From the NCBI GenBank assembly GCA_002050235.1, contig MWST01000011.1, forward strand, positions 1 to 64,000: a stretch of 64,000 nt of DNA. Direction: 5' to 3'. A model generated the notes under the pieces. The model was not told the DNA's origin and made no database searches. It saw only the letters and a program-made list of their open reading frames with translations. Numbering within the stretch: position 1 is the stretch's first letter; the number at the start of each line of letters is the position of its first letter. Position numbers and translations under genes: made by a program. Of this stretch, positions 7,732 through 14,687 are shown in pieces. Source of the stretch: Polyangiaceae bacterium UTPRO1 (GTDB lineage: Bacteria > Desulfobacterota > Binatia > UTPRO1).

Positions 7732-7890
7732 GGTTGCTCCAGAAGGGCGCAGGCGGCGCCCTTCCGGCGGGACCGCAACCGCCATGGTGTCCGCGACGCG
7801 GGAAGATCCTTCGTCCGCTGTGCCTGCGTGTGCTAGTCGGCGTGCGTTCCCGGCCACATCGGCCAGCATCCGAAAAGGAGGATCTGTCCC
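7732..7890 (+). promoter_or_regulatory. Conserved 5' leader 3 with hairpin and anti-Shine-Dalgarno
   Basis: Arms 7732-7750 and 7756-7774 enclose the same AGGCG loop. AGATCCTTC (7804-7812) pairs over nine bases, one of them wobble, with GGAGGATCT (7877-7885), the ribosome binding site of the gene at 7891. The design matches leader 2 despite several base changes. Confidence 0.5.
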
Positions 7891-8823
7891 ATGCTGTTTC
7901 GTCCGCTTACGACCGTCCTCGCTCTAGCCGCCGCTCTCGGCGCCGCGGCCTCCATCGTCGGAGCTGCCGCCACGCCCGAGCAGAAGTGCCGGGCCGCCAA
8001 GAACAGGACCGCCGGCCAGTACGCCGCCTGCCGCCAGAACGCCGAGGCACGACTCGCAACCGGCGGCGATGTATCGAAGTACGCCGTTGCCATCGGCAAG
8101 TGCGCGAACAACTTTGCAAAGGCCTGGCAGAAGGCGAGCGCCAAGGCCGCCGCGAAGGGAGCCTCGTGCTTCGAAGCACCGCTTGCGGCCAGCGATTTCC
8201 AGACGGTGATCGACGCGGCTACGACCAGCGTCGCGACCGCCCTCGCCGGCGACGGTCTCGCCCCTCCTTCTAACGGGCTGCTGAAGACCGGTCAGACGAC
8301 GAGCTACGGCCCCGGCAGTGACGGCGATCTCCAGAAAGGTACCGCGCGCTCCTACACCGACAACGGCGACGGCACGATCACCGATAACGTGACCGGACTC
8401 ATGTGGGAGAAGAAGAGCGACGACGGTTCCATCCACGACAAGGACAACAAGTACACCTGGGGCATGCTGTCGAGTCCGTACACGATGAACGGGACCATGG
8501 TGACGGAATTCCTGGCAGCGCTGAACAGCGACGACGGCTTCGCCGGGTACACCGATTGGCGGATCCCGAACATAAACGAGCTGCAGAGCCTCGTCGACCA
8601 CGAGAAGTTGGGCCCGGCGGTGAACCCTGCTTTCTATATGGATTGTACGGGAGGCTGCACGGTGACGACGTGTAGCTGTACGCAGGGGGGCGACTACTGG
8701 TCGTCCACTACATCGCAGAACATAATTGGCGCCGCGCGGAACGTGAGCTTCTCGGCCGGTTACGAGTCCTTTAAGGGCAAGAGCGAGCCCCTCTACGTTC
8801 GTGCCGTGCGCGGCGGCTCGTGA
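7891..8823 (+). CDS. Secreted DUF1566/Lcl-domain protein, copy 3
   Basis: 310 residues with the same architecture: signal peptide MLFRPLTTVLALAAALGAAA, helical module with four cysteines, DUF1566 domain ending YVRAVRGGS. The mid-domain NINELQSLVD matches copy 1. The C-terminal stretch (GGDYWSSTTSQNIIGAARNV) differs from both others, including at third codon positions, so it came from another template or has drifted longer. AGGAGGATCT precedes the start. The Avd-like ORF expected downstream is missing because homology stops at 8838. Confidence 0.9.
   Translation: MLFRPLTTVLALAAALGAAASIVGAAATPEQKCRAAKNRTAGQYAACRQNAEARLATGGDVSKYAVAIGKCANNFAKAWQKASAKAAAKGASCFEAPLAASDFQTVIDAATTSVATALAGDGLAPPSNGLLKTGQTTSYGPGSDGDLQKGTARSYTDNGDGTITDNVTGLMWEKKSDDGSIHDKDNKYTWGMLSSPYTMNGTMVTEFLAALNSDDGFAGYTDWRIPNINELQSLVDHEKLGPAVNPAFYMDCTGGCTVTTCSCTQGGDYWSSTTSQNIIGAARNVSFSAGYESFKGKSEPLYVRAVRGGS
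8689..8790 (+). other. Candidate DGR variable region 3 (VR3)
   Basis: 34 codons aligned without gaps to VR1 and VR2. Against VR2 I count about 29 differences at codon positions 1 and 2 and 10 at position 3. The bias is present but weaker than between VR1 and VR2. Confidence 0.35.
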
Positions 8824-8838
8824 TCGATCATTGGAGCA

Positions 8839-9017
8839 TTTGAAGGTTTGGTCTGGCCTTGCCCCGGATCGGCAGACACCTCGGATGTGGGCGTAAGTCC
8901 ACGAGGAGGGTGTTCCGATGGGGAAGAAGGTGGAGAGGGCACGGGCGAGCCGGCGGCCACGGCGATCGTTCCCGCCAGTGGCCGCTTCACCACGGCGGAT
9001 CATGACCGCATTGACTG
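8839..9017 (+). mobile_element. Possible IS end remnant truncating DUF1566 unit 3
   Basis: Homology to the other units ends at 8838. The next bases (TGGTCTGGCCTTGCCCCGGA, then CGGCAGACACC) resemble the outer end of an IS3-type element. An ATG at 8918 with GAGGAGGG in front opens MGKKVERARASRRPRRSFPP, which has the flavour of a transposase OrfA start, but the frame runs only 52 codons into repeat R2 (stop at 9074). No matching right end or transposase body was found. This is a weak call, based on position and end-like sequence only. Confidence 0.3.
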
Positions 9018-9082
9018 CGATGCCCATCGGCCGGACAGGAACCGGCGCGACAACCGGATTCCTTCACAGGCTCTGAGGCCCG
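9018..9082. repeat. Direct repeat copy R2 (partner 1..65)
   Basis: About 59 of 65 bases match 1..65. It lies immediately after the IS-like remnant and before the hypothetical gene at 9148. The rest of the 8824-9147 gap holds nothing further that I recognise. Confidence 0.75.
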
Positions 9083-9147
9083 GCTCCGGTCGTTCGCGGA
9101 TGCCCGGACGCCTGCGGGCAGCGGCTGCGAAGCCGCGTCCGCCGGCG

Positions 9148-9426
9148 CTACGCGTGCCCCGCCGCTTCCAAGTCCACCAGGCAGTACTCCGGGGTGAGCT
9201 CCAGGTACTCGGCGCGGGCCACCAGCCCGTCGAGCCGCCGGTAGACGAGACCTTCGGCGACCTGTCCCCGAGGATTACGGAAGCGGCGGCGGCTCGGCGG
9301 CTCGGCAACGATCCAGATCTCCGTCCCGTTGTGCTCGGGCGCAACGCGCCAGGCGCCGTAGTCACCGGCGCGGACGCGGGCTTTGCGGAGGAGGGTGGGC
9401 TGCAGCTTGGCGCGTGCGTCCAGCAT
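9148..9426 (-). CDS. Hypothetical protein, about 92 residues
   Basis: The frame has strong G/C-ending codons and reads MLDARAKLQPTLLRKARVRA, then GDYGAWRVAPEHNGTEIWIV and LVYRRLDGLVARAEYLEL, ending LVDLEAAGHA. The composition is that of a small soluble protein. The start at 9426 is the first ATG after a less coding-like lead; an in-frame ATG at 9474 exists and no clear ribosome binding site decides between them. No family was recognised. It is divergent from the oxidoreductase gene at 9571. Confidence 0.5.
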   Translation of the reverse strand: MLDARAKLQPTLLRKARVRAGDYGAWRVAPEHNGTEIWIVAEPPSRRRFRNPRGQVAEGLVYRRLDGLVARAEYLELTPEYCLVDLEAAGHA

Positions 9427-9570
9427 GGGCGTCGCGAAGATGCATGACCGATGCCATGGCCGAGCGGTAGGCAAATCGAGGGTTTTTGGCTAGGCGAGAC
9501 AGGAGGGGCCGGCAAGAAACTGTCGCGCCCCCGATCCTTTTGCCGGCGGTGCGATCCGCAGGAGGCGGCG

Positions 9571-10539
9571 GTGGCGTTCGGGGTCGGTATCATCGGGACA
9601 GGCAAGCACGGGGCCCGCTATCTCGAGCACGTGGCCGACGTGCCGGGGCTGCGGACGGCGGCGATCGCGCGCCGCGATCGGGCGGTAGGCGAGCGGCAGG
9701 CGGCTGCCGTCGGGGCCCGCTACTACCCCGAGGCCGCAGCGCTCGTGGAGGACCCTGCGGTCGACATCGTCGTCCTCGCGGTGCCGCCGACCCTGAACGT
9801 CCGCCTGGCGACGGCAGCGGCGCGCGCCGGGAAGGCGATCCTGATCGAGAAGCCGCTGGCACCGACGGTCGCCGAGTGCCGCGAGATCGCCGAGGAGGCG
9901 ACGCGTGCCGGCGTCACGGCGATGGTTGCGCACACGCTCCGCTTCAATGCGGTAGTGCGAGTGCTGCGCGAGGCGCTGCCGTCGCTCGGATCGCTCCACG
10001 CCGCCGTGCTGAGTCAGCGCTTCGAGCCGTCTCGGCTGGACTGGCTCGATCGTCGCGTCGAGTCGGGCGGCGGTATGATCCTGCACACGGGCGTCCATGG
10101 CTTCGATCTGCTCCGGTTCCTGACCGGTCGCGAGGCCGTGCGGGTGACCGCGTCGGCGCGGCGGGTCGTGACCCGGGACACCGAGGACAACTTCACGGCG
10201 ACCATCGAGCTCGACGACGGAATCCTGGCGCAGGTCTCGGGATCGCGCGCCACCGCCGGGCGTAGCGGCGCCATCGAGATCGCGGGGCGGGAAGGGCAGC
10301 TCGTCGGCGATCACGTGCACGGGGTCGCGGCGCAGCTCGTCGGCACGACGCGAAGCGCGCTCGCGGTCGGGGCGCCGGTGATGACCGTCGCGGCGGCGCT
10401 CGCGGAGCTGGCGGCGGCGCTCGCGGCTCGGCGCGCTCCGGCGATTACGCTCGCCGACGGTGCCAAGTCGGTCGCCATCGCCGAGGCGTGTTATCGCTCG
10501 ATCGCGAGCGGTCGCAGCGAAGCCGTGGCGCGCTGGTAA
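9571..10539 (+). CDS. Gfo/Idh/MocA-family oxidoreductase
   Basis: 322 residues. The start is the GTG at 9571, six bases after AGGAGG; upstream in-frame codons are not protein-like. The N-terminus FGVGIIGTGKHGARYLEHV is a Rossmann NAD(P)-binding motif. VDIVVLAVPPTLNV and AILIEKPLAPTVAE carry the EKP signature of the family, with the catalytic Lys. The C-terminal half (GGGMILHTGVHGFDLLRFLT) has the His-containing substrate-domain motif. Family members oxidise or reduce sugars and inositols; the substrate is not predictable here. The following methyltransferase start lies 78 bases downstream. Confidence 0.88.
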   Translation: MAFGVGIIGTGKHGARYLEHVADVPGLRTAAIARRDRAVGERQAAAVGARYYPEAAALVEDPAVDIVVLAVPPTLNVRLATAAARAGKAILIEKPLAPTVAECREIAEEATRAGVTAMVAHTLRFNAVVRVLREALPSLGSLHAAVLSQRFEPSRLDWLDRRVESGGGMILHTGVHGFDLLRFLTGREAVRVTASARRVVTRDTEDNFTATIELDDGILAQVSGSRATAGRSGAIEIAGREGQLVGDHVHGVAAQLVGTTRSALAVGAPVMTVAAALAELAAALAARRAPAITLADGAKSVAIAEACYRSIASGRSEAVARW

Positions 10540-10616
10540 CGGTCGTTGCCGCGACCGCGACGGCGGCAGCAGGCGGCGCCGTTGCGTCGCCGCAGCGGGA
10601 TTCGTATGCGCTCCCC

Positions 10617-11303
10617 ATGCACTCCGTCATCGCCGATCCGCGCGTGGCCGCGGCCCTCGAGCGGCTCTACGCCGCCGCCAAGGGCGACCGCTGGGTGTTC
10701 CTGCGCGCCGCGCCGGCGGCGCTCTGGTCGCTGCTCCGCGGCGGATCGATGCTCGACGGAGTCTTGCCGTACTTGCAGGACGCGTACATCCCGATCACTC
10801 CGGAGCAGGGCGATTTCCTCTATCTGACGGCGCGCCTCATCGACGCGCGCACGATCGTCGAGTTCGGCACCTCGTTCGGGATCTCGGCGCTGTACCTGGC
10901 GGCGGCGGCGCGCGCCAACGGCGGGCGCTTCATCGGCAGTGAGCGCGAGTCCGGCAAGCTCTCGGCCGCGCGCGCCAACATCGCCGCCGCCGGACTCGCC
11001 GGCGTCGCCGAGGTCCGCGAGGGTGACGCCATGGCGACGTTCGCGGAGCTGCCGGCGCCGATCGACTTCGTGCTGCTCGACGGCTGGAAGGACCTCTATC
11101 TGCCGATGCTGCGCCTCCTGGCGCCGAAGCTCCGTGCCGGAGCGGCCGTGTTCGCCGACAACGTCTTCACCTTCCCGAAGGAGCTCGCGGCGTACGTCGC
11201 CTTCGTGCGCGATCCGGTGAACGGCTTCGCATCGATGACGCTGCCGCTCGGACACGGACTCGAGTACTCGGTGCGGCTCGCTCCGGTCACGATTCGCGCG
11301 TGA
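10617..11303 (+). CDS. Class I SAM-dependent O-methyltransferase
   Basis: 228 residues. The SAM-binding motif is TIVEFGTSFGISALYLAAAA, followed by FIGSERE and FVLLDGWKDLYLPMLRLLAP (metal/catalytic loop of the catechol/caffeoyl-CoA O-methyltransferase type) and VFADNV. The ATG at 10617 was preferred over an upstream start because the intervening residues (TAAAGGAVASPQ) are not conserved-looking. There is no strong ribosome binding site, and coupling to the oxidoreductase upstream is likely. It probably methylates a small hydroxylated compound. The last 17 bases overlap the convergent gene. Confidence 0.82.
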   Translation: MHSVIADPRVAAALERLYAAAKGDRWVFLRAAPAALWSLLRGGSMLDGVLPYLQDAYIPITPEQGDFLYLTARLIDARTIVEFGTSFGISALYLAAAARANGGRFIGSERESGKLSAARANIAAAGLAGVAEVREGDAMATFAELPAPIDFVLLDGWKDLYLPMLRLLAPKLRAGAAVFADNVFTFPKELAAYVAFVRDPVNGFASMTLPLGHGLEYSVRLAPVTIRA

Positions 11304-12954
11304 CCGTCCCGGCGCTGCCGTCGAGGACGAGGCGCTCGCCGTCGCGGAGACGTCGGGTAGCGTCGGCGACGCCGACCAGGGCCGGAATGCCGAGCTCTCG
11401 GGCGACTATGGCGCCGTGCGAGAGAATGCCGCCGGCTTCGAGCACGAGCCCGGCGGCGCGTTCGAGTATCGACGTCCACCCGGGGTCGGTGTAGACGGCG
11501 ACGAGGACATCGCCGGCAGCGATGCGCGCGAAGTCCCGCGGATCGCGGACTATGCGCGCCGGACCGGAACAGCAGCCGGGTGCGCCGACCTCGCCGGAGA
11601 GGATGCGGGCGTCGGGCGCGGGCGCGGGCGGCGGCTCGCCGTCGAGCGTCTCGGGCGGCGGCGACAGGGCGTTGCGTGCCGCCGCTTCGCGCCTCGCCAC
11701 GATCCGAGCCGCGAGCGGCGCCGGGTCGTCGAGCGCGTCCACGAGCTCCTCGACGTCGAGCCAGAAGACGTCGTCGGCCGTCGCCAGCCGTTCGCGAGCG
11801 ACGAGGATGTCCCCGAGGGCCAGGACCACCTGGCGCAGCCGCGCCAGGAAGAAGTCGGCGTGGTAGCGCATGTTCTCGCGCAGCGCGTAGTAGCGCTGCG
11901 CGTAGCCGAGGAGGCGGCCGAAGGCGGCGCGCCGGACGACGCCGACCGGACCGCTCCCGAATGCCGCCATGATCCGGGCGGTCGCCGCTTGCCGGCGGCG
12001 GGCGAGCGCGGCGCGGTCGAGCGTCGCGTCCATGCCGGCGGCGAGCGCCAACTCGACCACCATCGCCGGTGACTCGCTCCACGTCGGACACGAAAGATCG
12101 CGGCCGGTCAGGCGGTGGCCGTGCAGATCGAGGAAGCGTCGGAAAGCCGCCGCCGCCGCGCCGCCATCGTCGCCGAGGAGCAGGGCGGCTGCCCTCTCGA
12201 GGTCGTGCGCGCCGACCGCGGCGCCGAGTCGCGGCTCGGCGCGCACGAGGCGGGCAAGCGTGTGCAGATCGTAGTGCGCTTCCAAGGAAGCGACCGCGGG
12301 CAGGCCGATGGTGAGCGCTGCGTACTCGTCGGGCAGGCCGGGTGCCCAACGGCGCGCTAGCCCGTGGACGAGGTGGAAAAAGACATAGGCGAAGACCATG
12401 CCCCAGCTCACTACGTCGAGGAAGCGACCGAGCCGCTCGGCGACGTGGACGAGCTCGTCGCGGAGGTCGCGTAGGGCAGGTTCGGCGCCGAACGGACCTC
12501 GGCTTCGAAATCCCCGCCGGACCTCGATGCACTCGCGGTCGAAGGCCGCGGCGCGCGCCCACGGCGCCCAGGCCGGTTCGTTCCGCCAAGCGCGCTCGGC
12601 GATCGCGAGGGCTCGAAGACCGCTCCGCATCGACGACGCTCCCGGGCCGAGGCCCGAGCGGACGACGTCGGGAAGGAGCGCTAGCAGACCGTCGCTGCGG
12701 AGCCCGGGCGGCAAGAGACGGATCGTCTCGGCGATCAGCGTCGCGTTCACGTAGACGTGGCTGCCGTAGCGCCGCAGCACCGGCATCGCGGCCAGGGCGT
12801 CGAGCCCGGCGGCGATCAGGGGGCGCCGTACCATGTGTTCGGCCATCGGCTCGGCCAACAACGAATAGGTGAGCGGCGTCACCGGTCCGCTCCACAGCTC
12901 GCTTGCGACGCGCCGCGTCCAAAGGGGCGTCTCGGAGGGAGAGGTGATTGACAC
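11287..12954 (-). CDS. PEP-utilising swivel-domain protein lacking an ATP-grasp domain
   Basis: 555 residues. The C-terminus carries the phospho-histidine swivel domain: VAVYTDPGWTSILERAAGLV and GGILSHGAIVARELGIPALV, with the His in LSHGAIVARE. This is the domain of PEP synthase, pyruvate phosphate dikinase and rifampicin phosphotransferase. The large N- and central part (LWSGPVTPLTYSLLAEPM, YVNATLIAETIRLLP, HRLTGRDLSCPTWSE) resembles the middle region of rifampicin phosphotransferase-like proteins. No ATP-grasp domain is present here or next door. It may accept phosphate from a partner or be a degenerate family member. It is divergent from the TetR gene, whose putative operator lies upstream of its start. 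Confidence 0.75.
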   Translation of the reverse strand: MSITSPSETPLWTRRVASELWSGPVTPLTYSLLAEPMAEHMVRRPLIAAGLDALAAMPVLRRYGSHVYVNATLIAETIRLLPPGLRSDGLLALLPDVVRSGLGPGASSMRSGLRALAIAERAWRNEPAWAPWARAAAFDRECIEVRRGFRSRGPFGAEPALRDLRDELVHVAERLGRFLDVVSWGMVFAYVFFHLVHGLARRWAPGLPDEYAALTIGLPAVASLEAHYDLHTLARLVRAEPRLGAAVGAHDLERAAALLLGDDGGAAAAAFRRFLDLHGHRLTGRDLSCPTWSESPAMVVELALAAGMDATLDRAALARRRQAATARIMAAFGSGPVGVVRRAAFGRLLGYAQRYYALRENMRYHADFFLARLRQVVLALGDILVARERLATADDVFWLDVEELVDALDDPAPLAARIVARREAAARNALSPPPETLDGEPPPAPAPDARILSGEVGAPGCCSGPARIVRDPRDFARIAAGDVLVAVYTDPGWTSILERAAGLVLEAGGILSHGAIVARELGIPALVGVADATRRLRDGERLVLDGSAGTVTRES

Positions 12955-12975
12955 TACAGGCTCACCCGCCTATTT

Positions 12976-12991
12976 CTGAACCAAGATTCAG
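12976..12991. promoter_or_regulatory. Candidate TetR operator
   Basis: The inverted repeat CTGAA-CCAAGA-TTCAG sits in the 62-base divergent gap between the swivel-domain gene and the TetR gene. A further TTCTGAA half-site follows at 12992. Placement between a regulator and a divergent gene is typical of autoregulation. Binding is inferred. Confidence 0.45.
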
Positions 12992-13016
12992 TTCTGAAGC
13001 CAAGCTCACGTAACTC

Positions 13017-13646
13017 ATGTCCACTCGTATATCGACGGCTGCGAAGCTCCAAGACCCGAACCGTCAGGACCGACGTCGGGCGGAGACCCGCGGCCGGCTC
13101 CTCGCCGCTGCCAAGCGCCTCCTCGCGACCAACGGCTTCCATGGAACGAAGATCGCCGACATCGCCGCCGCCGCCGACGTCGGCACCGGCACCTTCTATC
13201 TGTACTTCTCCACCAAAGACGCGCTCTTCGCCGACCTCGTTCGCGAGACCGCGCTCGCTGCCAGGGAGGCGATGGACGCCGCCAAGGCCGCGCACGTCGA
13301 TCCTCGCCGGCGTGCCCGGGTCGGAGGGGAGACTTTTTTCCGCTTCGCTGCCGAGAACCGCGACGTCTTCAAGATCCTTTTCGGGCACAGCGCGCAATTC
13401 GACGAGCTCCTCCGCGAGGTCCATCAGCCCTTCATCGCCGACATCGAGGCGGACTTCGCAGCCGGCGTCGCGGCCGGCGTCTTCCGCGATCTTCCCCCGG
13501 CGTTCGCCGCCCAGGCGATCGTCGGCATGCTGACACAAGTCACGTCGTGGTGGATCGACCGCCAGGACGTCTCCATCGAAGAAATCTCATCCATGACGCA
13601 CCGCCTGCTCACCCAGGGCACCGCGGTGCAAGGAGAACAACCATGA
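13017..13646 (+). CDS. TetR-family transcriptional regulator
   Basis: 209 residues. The N-terminal helix-turn-helix is complete: TRGRLLAAAKRLLATNGFHG, then TKIADIAAAADVGTGTFYLY and FSTKDALFADL. The C-terminal ligand domain is generic. The gene runs directly into the diiron gene with an ATGA overlap, so the two are one operon. It likely represses its own operon and perhaps the divergent swivel-domain gene through the repeat at 12976. Its inducer is probably a fatty or hydrocarbon compound, judging from the WS/DGAT gene downstream; that is inference. Confidence 0.88.
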   Translation: MSTRISTAAKLQDPNRQDRRRAETRGRLLAAAKRLLATNGFHGTKIADIAAAADVGTGTFYLYFSTKDALFADLVRETALAAREAMDAAKAAHVDPRRRARVGGETFFRFAAENRDVFKILFGHSAQFDELLREVHQPFIADIEADFAAGVAAGVFRDLPPAFAAQAIVGMLTQVTSWWIDRQDVSIEEISSMTHRLLTQGTAVQGEQP

Positions 13647-14641
13647 CCGAGCCCGCCGTCGCCGTACGGAACCTCGACACCGTCGAGGACTTCACCGAAC
13701 GCCTCTCGACCACCTTCGACACTTGCTACACCTGGTCCTACGACACGTTCAAAGCCGGCCTGCGCAACCTCTACGAGAAAGCCAAGCAGAGCCAATGGGA
13801 CCAGGCGACCGCGCTCGACTGGTCGATCGACGTCGACCCCGAGGCCGAGAACGTTCCCGACATGAACAACCCGCTCTTCGGGACCCGCCTTTGGAGCAAG
13901 TTCACCGAGCCCGAGATCCGGAAGTTCCGCCGCGAGCAGCTCTCCTGGAGCCTCTCGCAGTTCCTCCACGGCGAGCAGGGCGCGCTGCTCGCGACTGCAC
14001 AGATCGTCGACGCGGTGCCGTGGATCGACGCCAAGTACTACGCGGCGACGCAGGTGATGGACGAGGCGCGCCACGTCGAGACCTACGACCACTACCTCCG
14101 CGACAAGGTCAAGAAGGAATACCCGATCAACCCGCACCTGAAGACGCTGCTCGATCAGATACTCACCGACTCGCGCTGGGACATGAAATACCTCGGCATG
14201 CAGATCCTGGTGGAGGGTCTGGCGATGGCGGCCTTCGGACTCATGGAGAAGTTCTCGAACGAACCGCTGCTGAAGACCCTCACCCAGTACGTCATGCGCG
14301 ACGAATCACGCCACGTCGCCTTCGGCGTCCTTTCGCTCGAGGGCGTGTACAAGGACATGAACGAGCGCGAGCTGCGCGAGCGCGAAGAGTTCACGTACGA
14401 GGGTTGCCGGCTCATGCGCGACCGCCTCTATGCGGTCGAGGTGTGGCAAGAGATGGGACTGCCGATCCGGGAAACGCACGAGATCGTGATGCAATCCGAG
14501 GTCATGCGCGAGTTCCAGAAGATGCTGTTCTCGAAGGTGGTGCCGAACTGCAAACGGCTCGGGCTCTTGACGCCGTGGGTGCGCGAGCGGTTCCACGAGC
14601 TCGACATCCTGAAGTTCGAGCACGAAGAAGCGAGCGCCTGA
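13643..14641 (+). CDS. Ferritin-like (R2-type) diiron protein
   Basis: 332 residues. The start overlaps the TetR stop and follows AGGAGA. Two Glu...EXXH sets are visible: E111 with EARH (141-144), and E191 with ESRH (221-224). This is the ligand pattern of dinuclear-iron oxygenases, oxidases and ribonucleotide-reductase R2-like proteins. The sequence HGEQGALLATAQIVDAVPWI and the length fit the uncharacterised ferritin-like group often annotated in actinobacterial and proteobacterial lipid loci. An O2-dependent oxidation of a fatty substrate is plausible. No partner reductase or ferredoxin is adjacent. The WS/DGAT gene starts 46 bases later. Confidence 0.85.
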   Translation: MTEPAVAVRNLDTVEDFTERLSTTFDTCYTWSYDTFKAGLRNLYEKAKQSQWDQATALDWSIDVDPEAENVPDMNNPLFGTRLWSKFTEPEIRKFRREQLSWSLSQFLHGEQGALLATAQIVDAVPWIDAKYYAATQVMDEARHVETYDHYLRDKVKKEYPINPHLKTLLDQILTDSRWDMKYLGMQILVEGLAMAAFGLMEKFSNEPLLKTLTQYVMRDESRHVAFGVLSLEGVYKDMNERELREREEFTYEGCRLMRDRLYAVEVWQEMGLPIRETHEIVMQSEVMREFQKMLFSKVVPNCKRLGLLTPWVRERFHELDILKFEHEEASA

Positions 14642-14687
14642 CGGTCGGGCGCGGCGGGCTGCTCGGGCGGCTCGCGGGGACGGTACC

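Larger units (their letters stand above)
4600..8838 (+). repeat. Tandem triplication of leader + DUF1566 gene + Avd-like ORF
   Basis: Start codons at 4775, 6320 and 7891 give periods of 1545 and 1571 bases. Homology covers the leader, the whole coding region and, for the first two units, the small downstream ORF and spacer. In unit 3 homology stops abruptly at 8838, inside the ribosome binding site of the missing Avd-like ORF. The copies have diverged, so the duplication is not recent. Confidence 0.9.
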
